From Dryas octopetala (Eukaryota > Streptophyta > Magnoliopsida > Rosales > Rosaceae): a DNA stretch of 64,000 nucleotides. Positions within the stretch are counted from its first letter, which is position 1. Each line of letters starts with the position of its first letter. This document shows, in pieces, positions 22,981 through 34,900 of the stretch. A program made the position numbers and the translations under genes. Below the pieces are notes generated by a model, which worked only from the letters and a program-made list of their open reading frames with translations, was not told the DNA's origin and searched no databases. The stretch spans positions 22,113,889-22,177,888 of the forward strand of contig OY992836.1 of the NCBI GenBank assembly GCA_963921425.1, in the 5' to 3' direction.

Positions 22981-25900
22981 ATGGCTTCCACAGCCTCATT
23001 CTCTCCAAGCCCTCGAGCTCAAACATTCAGTTCTACATGGAGGAGACCTCCAAAACTCAACCACAAGTCCCTCAAAAACCTTCACTTTCTCTTCAGCTCA
23101 ACCTCCAACAGTCTCTTCTTCAAGCCTTCACTCTCTTCGTCCACTCCTTTTCCACTCAGCCTCAAACCGCGTTCAGACCCAGTTCACTTATACCCATTAA
23201 AAGACTCAGTTCAAGACAATCTCGTCGAAAACCTCGAAAATTCGATGAATTTTCAGATACCCATGAGCGAATTTCATCTAATTGCGCCTCCAGAATCGCC
23301 CCCGAGGATATTTATCCAAGACCCACCTTGGATTGCCTCACTCTTTTTGAAGGGTATATACAAAAGAACCAAACAAGAATTGAAATTGGAGTTGAAGGAC
23401 ATTGACAGGAGGAAGTATAATTTGCTTAGGAGGAGGCAAATAAAGGCCGAGACCGAGGCTTGGGAGAGAATGGTGGAGGAGTATAAGGATTTGGAAAGAG
23501 TAATGCGTGAGAAAAAGTTAGCTCCTAGTTTGCCTTATGTGAAAGCTTTGTTTTTGGGGTGGTTTGAGCCGTTGAGGGAGGCAATATCGAGGGAGCAAAA
23601 GACGCAGCAAACAAAGAAGCATAAGGCGGCATTTGCCCCCCACATTGATTTGTTGCCGGCGGATAAGATGGCGCTTATTGTTATGCATAAGATGATGGGG
23701 TTGGTTATGGTAGGGAATCAAGATGGGTGTGTTCAGGTTGTTCAAGCTGCTGTTCAGATTGGTATGGCCATAGAGCAGGAGGTGAGTGTTAGAGTCCTAG
23801 TTTTATGCTTATGTTTGTTGTAGATAAGTTGATGCATATATTGGTTTTGAAATGGGCCTTGATGCATATATTGTTGTCTTACTATATTTCAGGTCAGGAT
23901 TCACAGTTTCTTGGAGAAAACCAAAAATCTCCAGAGAAAGAAGACTGCTGTTGCTGATGAAGACGGTCTGAGCAAGGAGAAGGAGATACTCAGGAAACGT
24001 GTTAATGGTTTAATTAAAAGGAAAAGACTGATTGATGTGCAAAAGTTATTGATAAAAGAAGATATGAAGCCCTGGGGTCGTGATACACAGGCTAAGGTTA
24101 GTTGCTCCCAGCACTTTGTATTCTTTAATATGGCTAATAAATCTATTTTATTTTAGATTATATTGTGTATTATGGGGTTCAAAATTCTTTTTTTATGTAA
24201 TGTGATTTTGCAGCTGGGAAGTTGTCTGATAGAACTATTAACAGAAACAGCTTATGTACAACCTCCACTTAACCAGTTGGCAGACGGTCCACCTGATGTT
24301 AGACCTGCATTTAGGCACAGATTTAAGGCCGCGGCAAAAAGTCCAGGGTAAGACTTTAAAACCTTTTTTTCTTCCATCAGCAATTCACTTTTGGGAACTA
24401 GATCGCATGCTTCTATAGTATGATCCACCAGAATTTCTTTAATTGGCTTTTCTTAGGTAGGAACGGTTTCAATAGATGAGCCTTGGTTGGTGTCATATGT
24501 TTCAGTTTTAGCTTATTCATTTATCATGGTATATGCCACTCTAACTAGTTGGAAATATCTATAGAATTATTTCTAACTAGTTGGAAATACCTATGTGGAG
24601 TTTGTAAGGGATGGTCAATCTTGTGGCTTAACTCTATTATTTTCCATTTGTGATAATGAAACTTCTTTTTGGTCCTTATAGGCAGAAACTTGTGAAGAAC
24701 TATGGCGTTATAGAATGTGATCCCCTAGTTCTTACCGGACTCGACAAAACTGTAAGTTGCGATGTCTCTTTCCTGTTTGAGTTTGTTCACTACACTTGAA
24801 ATTATTTTCACTGTGAATTTAAATTTAAATCTACCTCAAGTTTCTGGCTCTTTCCACGTTATATGTAATTTCAGTGACCAATTATTCTTGCTTCCCATAG
24901 TTCTCTGTGAACACCATGTCAAATACATATGAAAGGACTTCAATTTGTGGAGTCCTACCAGAAAGGGACCCTGGGGGGGAGGGTGGTTCTTTGTGGAAAG
25001 GTTTTTCTTTCCATTTGTACGTTGTGGTACTGCTTCCATGTGTGATTGTGATTTCTAGTATTATTGGGTTACTGTTAAAATTACCAGCCATTTCTAAGCC
25101 TATTGTATATGCCAAGTATGCATTATTAGATTGGACATGTCTTTACTCTCATTGTGCTACAGTGCTACTTAACGGTTATTTATGTCATTTATTCTTTACA
25201 GGCTAAGCATATGTTGATTCCTTATGTGCCAATGTTGGTGCCTCCCAAAAAGTGGAAAGGGTATGAGATACAATACATTCATGTAGCACTTTCTCTTATG
25301 AAGGCCTGCTATTGGAAGTTGCAATTGACCTGCTGTCTGTTCTTGTACAAGAAAAAGGAAAATTAACATGAGCAAAATCAGATTCAAGTTTACAACTGAT
25401 TAATTAATGTCGAATAAATCACAAGACTGCACTCAGCTTCCCATAACTTTTACTTTTGTTTTGTGATACTTTCTATACTCGTTTTTAAACATCTTTTAAA
25501 AATCTTTCCAGGTATGACAAGGGTGGGCACTTGTTCCTACCTTCTTATGTCATGCGTACTCATGGATCTAGGAAGCAGGTAGATGCAATGAGGAATATAT
25601 CTGGAAAACAAATGCAGAAAGTATTTGAGGTACAGAAATTAGAGTCATACTTTGGATCTAATTTCATGTTCACTGTATCCTTTGTCCTAGACATCATGAA
25701 AATGATACTCTCTTTTGATGTGGCACTTGTGCAGGCCCTTGATATGCTTGGAAGCACCAAATGGAGGGTGAATAGAAAAGTTCTTAGTGTGGTGGAGAGC
25801 ATCTGGGCTAGAGGTGGCAACATTGCAGGCCTAGTTGATCGTGAAGATGTGAGCACATAATGGTCTCTTGCATTTGATACAAATTGTTTGTGTTCTACAT

Positions 25901-28900
25901 TTTTCTTACCGTCTTCAGAAAATAATGTACCAAGCTAACAGCCATAGCATTATTATGAAATGCGAGAACCTGCAGGGTACAAGCACCCCAAAATGGGATA
26001 GCTCTCATTTTATTTTCTGAAAAATTAAGAGTAACTTAATGGCATGATTACTTTCCCTTGAAGAGCATGTTACCCCTGATATATCTGCCTCATGTTACTT
26101 TGACCCAACAAAAAGAAAGAAACTAGAGTAATAATGTAGTCAGTTCCCCTTGTGGTAGAGTTGGCTTTGTTGGTGGGTTTTTCTTTCAGCTATATATTTT
26201 AGGTCTGTTAACATTCTTATGTCCACTTTTTGCTTATAAAATTCATCTGACCTGAATATTCTCATGGGCCTGTAGGTTCCTGTACCAGAGAAACCACCAC
26301 TCGAGGATTTAACAGAAATTCAGGAATGGAAATGGAGTGTAAGAAAAGCAAAGAAGATTAACCAAGAGAGGCATTCTCAACGATGTGACACTGAACTTAA
26401 GCTCTCTGTAAGGTCTCCTTCTGATTAATAATATTTTATTGTGTTATGTTGCAGTGTCAAGAGAACCCGGTTAATTTTCTGTGCTGGTCAACCCAGTCAT
26501 GCAATTAGTCAAAAGTAATGATCTTGTGACTCTTGCCAAGTGTTTGTGCACTAGTGGACAAAACATATATAACACATCTAGATTATCTCTGGAACAATTT
26601 TATATGTTCACCAGCTGTAGATTTTACTTTGTGAGCAATAATATTGATTAAACTGATTTTAAAATAGGTTGCTCGCAAAATGAAAGATGAGGAAGGCTTT
26701 TATTATCCCCACAATCTTGATTTCCGAGGCCGGGCGTACCCAATGCATCCACATTTGAATCATTTGAGTTCTGATCTCTGTCGAGGAGTCCTTGAATTTG
26801 CTGAAGGACGACCATTAGGGAAGTCTGGATTACGTTGGCTGAAGATTCATTTAGGAAACCTGTTTTCAGGTGGTGTTGAAAAGCTTTCATATGATGGGCG
26901 GATAGCATTCGTGGATAATCACATTGATGATATATTGGATTCAGCAAAAAACCCTGTTAATGGAAACCGTTGGTGGTTAACGGCTGAAGATCCTTTACAG
27001 TGCCTAGCTGCTTGTATAAATCTGTCAGAAGCCTTAAATAGCCCATCACCGCATACTGTCATTTCTCATTTGCCCATCCATCAGGTAAAGTGCATCCTTA
27101 GAGGCTTTGGTAAAGGGATATTCTAGTTTATGCAAGTTTGTTTAGGAGTATTTTTAAATTTAATATTCAACCCATTTGTTTTTAAAAGTTTTATGCAAAT
27201 GATGAATTTTGTTAGCTTATTTGTAAGGGTCAAATATTCTCTTCATTAAGACACTTATTTGGAGCACATGAAAATTCAAGTTTAAAGGGATGCTTTGGTC
27301 ACTCCTTTTAGTGGCATCAGCGATTGTTCCATGAGCATAATGCCTAAATCATGAACCTTTTCAATGATTATTTTATTTATTTATTTTTAGTTTTTAAAGC
27401 ATTGAGTTTTATTTTTATTTTTTTCTAGTTTAATCTGGGGAATGCATTAACAATGAGCTCTAACTTTTCTAGGATGGTTCATGCAATGGCTTACAACACT
27501 ACGCAGCCTTGGGAAGAGATAGTGTATGTTGGCTTTATCCCCACAGATACAAGTTTTCTTTGTGCATCTTCTTCTTCATATGTTTCTGGAATATTAGTTC
27601 AAGAACTCATCATGATGTTATAAATACAATTTAATATTAGCATTTTTTTTAATGTTCTCAGTTGGAAGCAGCTGCAGTCAACTTAGTTGCTGGAGAGAAA
27701 CCTGCTGATGTTTACTCAGAAATTGCTGTGAGGTATATTAAATCTTGAAAAACAGATGTTATCTCGTGTATCATGGGATTGAAACTGATACAAATATTTT
27801 GATTTACGACTCCTTTTGTTGTTGCTAAGCTTGTGATATGGCATATGAACTGCATTTATTGTGTTTTACTCCTTTGTTGACATTAACTTGTTTTCATTGG
27901 TCTGCCATGTCAATGGTTGAGCATCAAGAACGTTGCACAAAAGGAAGAAATAATAGGTGCCATATTTTCCCCTTTTAGATATGCCATAAACATAAAACTA
28001 TATGACAAAAGTGCCATGAGGAGAAGAACTCTTTGATGAAGAGGTAATATGATCATGACAATTCATTTGAGAGACTATAAAGGGGAAAAAACCTGCATAT
28101 CTGGTTTTGAGATTTCAAGGCAAGGTGGAAAAATGTTTCCTATAATCTTGAGATGAATTTTAGAGATAAGATTAAAAGCGCTTCAAGTGAGGATAATTGC
28201 AACTTGTACTGGTGGTGCTTGGGGAACCTATACAATCCTAGTACATTGTGGACCCAGATCATGTTGTGTTTTTGTCTCGTCGGAAATTTCTGGAGGAAGC
28301 TACAGGTCTGGCCAAGAGCAGTAGGGAGACTGGGCAGTGGGGTAGTTTGGTGTTTTCCTAGTGGGGTACGATTTTGGAAGACAAATAGGACTTGCACAAG
28401 ACTTTCCTAGTGTGGGAAGGAGTTCTAAAGGGTTTTCCTTGTGTACAAGGGAATAGAATTAGCTAATAGGTAGATTACCTAATTCTATTAGGATTAGGAA
28501 TCCATATTGTAAGTGGTAAGTCTATGCTCTATAAATAGGCTGCTGCAAGTCTTATAAAAATATAAGTATAGCTAGAGACTTCTAGGGAAGAAACTCAAAG
28601 GGAGACTCGGGTTAGAGACTAAAGGGTGAGTGACTTCAAGGGAAGGGTTTTTCAAGAGGGAAAAACACAAGAGAGCTATTTGTGCAAGAGAGAAGAGAGC
28701 GGCTGCGAGTTGGGTAGTCTAGGGTTTCAATAAGTTCTTGTACTCTTATTCTATACATAGTTCAGCTGTGATTCTCTAAGGATCACACGGGGACGTAGGC
28801 AAAGTTCGCCGAACCTCGATAACAAATCTTGGTGTTCTTTGTGTTTACTTTTGCTGCCATATTGTGTGTTGTTTGCTATATCTGTTTTAACTCTAGAATA

Positions 28901-31900
28901 CATCAAGGACAAGATCACAGGGGGTGTTAATTCACTACAATTGGTATCAGAGCCAGGTTGGCTAATAGGTGTCCGCGATGTCTAGAGGAGGTCGAAGCAT
29001 GGACTTAAGGGATTTAAGGCCTGCTTTGAAGCCATATGATGTCAAGGATGATTTTACAGATTGGCAACGGATGATGAAGAACGTGCTGGTGCAGCAGGAT
29101 CTGGATGATGCACTTCTTGGTGAGAAGCCGACAACCACGTCAGAAGGAACATGCAACAAGGTTCTCAAGAAGGCCAAGAGTTCAATAGAGATCCACCTCA
29201 CAAGATCCGTGAGGTCTCACATCACAGAGGCGATGACAGCAAAAGAAGCATGGGACAAGTTAGAGAGTGTTTATATGGGCAAGACGGTGTCCAATATACT
29301 CTTCTTGAAGGATGAACTCTTCGGGCTTCGACTAGAAGGTGGAGATGTAGTGGATCATGTATGCAAATTTCAGCATTGCATAGCTAATCTCGACAAGGTC
29401 GAAGAAGTTTACAAGGATGATGATAAGGCTATCATCTTGCTGAGATCCCTGCCATCTTCTTTCAAGCACTTCCGAACAACTTTGATGTTTGGAAAGGAGA
29501 CTCTAAAGCTTGATGACGTGGTGCAAGCGCTCCAGTCATATGCAAAGTTAGATGATTTAACTGAAGGCACTCAGTCATCACAAGGCCTTTACGCTAAGGG
29601 CAAGGAGAAGAGTCGAGGGAAGGAAAGGAGGGGCAGATCTAGCAAAAAGGGGAAGTCCAATGATTCCGATGAAGAAGGTGGTTGCTTCAAGTGTGGTTCA
29701 CTAGACCACTGGAAAAGGGATTGCCAGATATGGCTGGAGAAGAAGAAGAAAAGGGATGAAAACTCAAGTAACGTCGTGGTCGACGATGGGGAGCTTTTGG
29801 TGGTATCTTCAGGTAATTCTACTCCACATGCTTGGTATTTGGACTCCGGATGTAGTTTTCATATGTGTGCAAACAAGGGGTGGTTTCATACATATGAGGA
29901 ATCTAGTGAGGGCAAAGTTTTGTTGGGAGATAACTCTGTGTGCAAGATTCATGGCGTCGGCACAGTCAAGGTGAAGATGCAAGATTGAATTGTTAGGTTG
30001 CTTGGGAATGTGCGATATATTCCTACATTGAAGAGAAATCTTATCTCTCTTGGAACTCTAGAGAAGAATGGGTATGCATTCAAGTCTAGAGCAGGGAAGC
30101 TCCAAGTCTCAAAAAGATCAAGTGTGATCCTGAAGGGAGTTGTGCAATCTAATAATCTCTACAAGCTTTCCGGGGTTACAGTGATCGGTGGAGCAGCTGC
30201 GTCTACCAAAGAGAGCTTGGATGTTGAGCTCATGGAGCATTGTAACAAGGGAGAGCAAGGGCATCATCTCACAAAGGAAGAGTCTCGTCAAATAAGTGCT
30301 ACGGCTAAGGAAGAAGAAGCAACAAACCATGATTGTTGCTTGGTTAGTTATTCATCAAAGATTGACTTCAAGGATGCAGCAAGGGAAGTCAATAAAGATG
30401 AGGAAGGTTTGATTGTTGTTAAGGAAGATGCAACCATAAAGGCAATCAAGGTGGTTATGAAGGTAAATCCAGTTCAAGTGAAGGCCAACTCTGAGCTGGT
30501 GGAGCATAACGCAAGGGTTGAAGAGTTTGGGCAGCAACAACAATCAACAAAGGTTCAAGAACAGGTGGAGAAAAAGAGCACAAGGCAGTCCAAGCCCAAA
30601 AGTACCATCAAGCTAACTCACAAGTTTTGGTGGGAAAAGGACAGAGGTTACTATGGTGTTAGTAAGGGAAATCCGGCTACATTCAAGGGGGCTTGTGAGA
30701 GCAAGGAATGGGAACGTCGGAGGTGTGCTAGGTTGTCTCTACAAAGGAACTTCAGTTGGAAATTAGTTCCTAAATCCAAGGAGAACGTTGGCTATGAATG
30801 GGTTTATGGAACAAAAGGCGAAGAGAATCTTGTGGCTGCAATTAAGATTCGAAGGTACAAGCTCGGGGTGAGCTTGCTTAATCTTCAAAGTTAGTTGATT
30901 GAGGTGGAGCACCTTCTCACTTAAGGTGCATTGAGGCAATAGGTTTTTTGCCAATGTGAAGGGGTTCTTGGAGGTTTGTTCGAGGTTACTTCAAGACTAG
31001 AGAATATCTCGAAGGTACAACATTCATGGCTTTGGTTCCGACTCGCCAAGGTGGAGATTGTTGTGTTTTTGTCTCGTCGGAAATTTCTGGAGGAAGCTAC
31101 AGGTCTGGCCAAGAGCAGTAGGGAGACTGGGCAGTGGGGTAGTTTGGTGTTTTCCTAGTGGGGTACGATTTTGGAAGACAAATAGGACTTGCACAAGACT
31201 TTCCTAGTGTGGGAAGGAGTTCTAAAGGGTTTTCCTTGTGTACAAGGGAATAGAATTAGCTAATAGGTAGATTACCTAATTCTATTAGGATTAGGAATCC
31301 ATATTGTAAGTGGTAAGTCTATGCTCTATAAATAGGCTGCTGCAAGTCTTATAAAAATATAAGTATAGCTAGAGACTTCTAGGGAAGAAACTCAAAGGGA
31401 GACTCGGGTTAGAGACTAAAGGGTGAGTGACTTCAAGGGAAGGGTTTTTCAAGAGAGAAAAACACAAGAGAGCTATTTGTGCAAGAGAGAAGAGAGCGGC
31501 TGCGAGTTGGGTAGTCTAGGGTTTCAATAAGTTCTTGTACTCTTATTCTATACATAGTTCAGCTGTGATTCTCTAAGGATCACACGGGGACGTAGGCAAA
31601 GTTCGCCGAACCTCGATAACAAATCTTGGTGTTCTTTGTGTTTACTTTTGCTGCCATATTGTGTGTTGTTTGCTATATCTGTTTTAACTCTAGAATACAT
31701 CAAGGACAAGATCACAGGGGGTGTTAATTCACTACAGATCAGCCAACTTCTTTTCAATATAAACTACTCAAAATTCCTTGGTTTCTTCTAAGTTACACTA
31801 TCTTAATAACTATTACTCCACAAATCTCTTCACCTAACCACACTCAAAACATGCACATAAATTTTATTTCATTGATCTTCCAAATTGGGCTAGACTTGGT

Positions 31901-34900
31901 GTCTTATACTTGACCAGCAAGCAATTGAGTGACTGAGTGAAGTGATTGTGTGTCTTTGTGTCAAGCATTCAATTACTTGAAAGTATGTTTTGAATATGAG
32001 GTATTTCTCTCCACAATGTTGGAGAGGTCCCAAGTTCAAATCCCCCTCCCCCAGAAAAGAAAATGTTTTGAATATTTTGGATATATACAAATCATAAAGT
32101 AAGCATTGAATATAGTTCTTGGGCAGCCAAGTTCTAATGCATGGGTCCAATTTTGAAAGCAACAACTTCATGGAAAAATACTGAAATAAATTTTCTTCTT
32201 CAAGACCTTGCTTAGGCTGGAGGAACACTGGAAACTGGCCATTGTACTAAAATACAAAGCTCTAACAAAAGACCATTTCTTACAAGCCAAGGTATAATAA
32301 AGGTGAGAAAGGGGCACCTACTACTAAGCTCTGGATCACGATGCATGTGCTTGAATAGTTCTGTGCACAACTTATGACTGCAAAGTGATTTTATAGTTTC
32401 TTTGCTCTAAGATTTGTTCTAGAGATGCATATTAATGCCTTCCATATAACTGCATAGTTCCTGATTGGTTGGTTAAAAATTAGTCTTTGCTTCTGTGAAC
32501 TCCTCTCTACCACTTACTTTGGCTCATCGTCTATATGTATATGTTGCCAGGGTACATGCCATTATGAGAAGAGACAGCAATAAGGACCCGACTACCAACC
32601 CAAATGCTTTATTAGCCAGAGTCTTAGTTGATCAGGTTGATATTTCATGGTTCTTTTGGAGTTCAAAGTTGCAATATATTATAAGATGAATCTTCTACTC
32701 ATCAAATGTAGATTTTGCTTTTAAGTTTCATGTACAAGTATATGTATGTAATGCAGCATGTTACACACACATTCAGATGGACATGCATAGACAACAAATC
32801 TTACATATATGCATTGTTGTATAGATAAATAAGTCCATATGCATATTTATAAATTGACAATTTATGGTTTTGGAACATTTCAGATTGACCGGAAATTGGT
32901 GAAACAGACTGTGATGACTTCAGTATATGGTGTTACTTATGTTGGGGCACGTGAGCAAATAAAAAGAAGATTAGAGGAAAAGGGTCTTATTACTGATGAT
33001 AGACTACTGTTCACTGCAGCTTGCTATGCTGCTAAAGTAAGAAACCAGTCACTTAAGTGTTCCAGCCACCAAATTTCATTGTTATATTTGTGGATCAAGA
33101 ATTAAGTACTGAAATTTATTGGATTTCATCATTTGGGTAATTAACTAAAATTCAAATATGCAAATGCAATGCATAGTTAGCCAATTTAATATGTTAGATT
33201 TATAGATAATTAGTTCATAGATCTAGTTACTAGACTTGCATGACTGCCATAATTTTTATATTTACTATTACATGGTTATATGGTAAGGAATTACACTTGG
33301 ACATGTCTAAATTTCATATTTACCTCCTGTTGTTCTTAAATATGAGTTAGTTTCTTATCAACAAAATTCTCAAGTATTAGTTAGTCCATCTACTTCATCC
33401 TTCTTAATTTTACATCATCTTTTCCAAGGTTACTCTGGCTGCCCTTGGAGAGATATTCCAAGCTGCACGTGGCACAATGAGCTGGCTCGGTGATTGTGCC
33501 AGGGTAATTTTTTTTTTTTTTTTTTTTTCTGGTCGCGTTTTGGACACTAAATGATTGACCTGGACTGCCAGGTAGATCTGAGAGTTAAGCCGTGTCATGA
33601 AACTTTTGCAGGTAATTGCTTCAGAAAATCAGCCTGTGCGTTGGACAACTCCTCTAGGTCTTCCTGTTGTGCAACCTTACTGTAAAAGTGAACGACATCT
33701 TGTAAGTTTGACAGCTTATTTAAATATTTAATTTACATTGACACAAACCAACATTTGCCTGAAATCAGTCTCGGATGAAATTGTTTACTACAGAATATAA
33801 GGATAGGTTGCATCTGACTTTTGTTTTCATGCACTTTTTTTGATTGACAATCACTGATCTCAATAAATCACATGGATTCTCTCACATTCTTTTTTGGCTT
33901 GCACTGGAAATGGGAGACTGTTTGGTTCAAAGTTATTGAGGATAGGGTTGCTAAGGGCTCATCAATTCAAACTTGTAGGCTTTCCAGCTTTATCTACTCG
34001 CAAAAACTCTAAATATTGAGCCAATGAACATATGGCTTGATGGTTTTTGATAACATACAATTAAATTGCATCTAAAGCTGCGACCTAAGTTTTCTCTTCC
34101 ACTTGAGATTCCCTGGGTTGGGTGGCAATGAAAGCTGACTGTTCCTCACATATGCGCATAAGTTACTAAATGGTAGTTACTTTTTGGTTGCTAGAAGACA
34201 ACCCCCTGCATGGTGCTGCATCTTCATTTTAGTACTATTGTAGTGATCAGTTTGTAACTAATCTCTACTTGAATTGCAGATTAGAACATCCCTTCAGGTT
34301 TTGGCCTTGCAGCGGGAGAGTAACTTAGTAAGCTTACATAATCTTCTCTTTCCTTCTTAATCTCTTATGAATTATTGTAGATTTGATATTTTGTCTACTC
34401 CAGGTAGATGTTAGAAAACAGAGAACTGCATTTCCTCCAAATTTTGTACACTCGCTTGACGGTTCACACATGATGATGACTGCTCTTGCCTGCAGGGATG
34501 CTGGGCTACGTTTTGCAGGTTTGTCTCAGTAGTATAGTCTGTAACTCTGTGTTAGACTGGTTTTGAAATATTCAATTAGATCTTTCGATTAGAGACAAGC
34601 AGATTGTCAACATGGTGTATAATGTGTGTGTATCAAGAAAATAGATATTTAAGCATGTGAATTCCAAAATAACTTGGTGTTTGAAAGTTGAAAATTATCT
34701 ATATAATTCTTTCTAGGCTTCAGTTTCTTTTGCATCATAATCTTCATTTGTTTGCAATAATTTAAAAGATAGATACTATGTCAGCCAATTTTAAAACTAT
34801 CGAGACTTTTGGAATCATTGAGGTTTATGGTATAGCTTGGTTGAGTTTGCCTAACATCCTAGATGCCCTGCTATGCTTGTCTTACTAGATGTTTTCCTGA

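Larger units (their letters stand above)
28262..31736 (+). mobile_element. Young, non-autonomous Ty1/copia-type LTR retrotransposon in RpoTp intron 11
   Basis: Two 678-bp LTRs (28262-28939 and 31059-31736) begin TGTTGTG and end CACTACA, and differ by eye only at 28659 (G) versus 31456 (A). The element is flanked by the 5-bp duplication GATCA (28257-28261 and 31737-31741). The interior is only 2,119 bp: a tRNA-Met primer site, gag, a protease motif, then a fused remnant of the reverse transcriptase N-terminus. Integrase, the RT catalytic core and RNase H are missing, so it must have moved with enzymes from another element. It lies in the sense direction of RpoTp. Confidence 0.96.

Noticed and set aside
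22857-23405. 182-codon frame overlapping the RpoTp start
   Set aside because: Different phase from RpoTp exon 1, which shows clear polymerase homology and a transit peptide. This frame has no family features and is a shadow.
28153-28410. 85-codon frames on both strands across the 5' LTR boundary
   Set aside because: They straddle the insertion point of the retroelement, so they cannot be an ancestral gene, and they lack similarity to known proteins.
30976-31158. Short frame crossing into the 3' LTR
   Set aside because: It spans the element interior and LTR with no homology. It is a chance frame in repeat sequence.
32026-32052. tRNA gene
   Set aside because: Only a T-arm/B-box-like string is present. 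There is no acceptor stem, D-arm or anticodon arm within the 65-bp insert.
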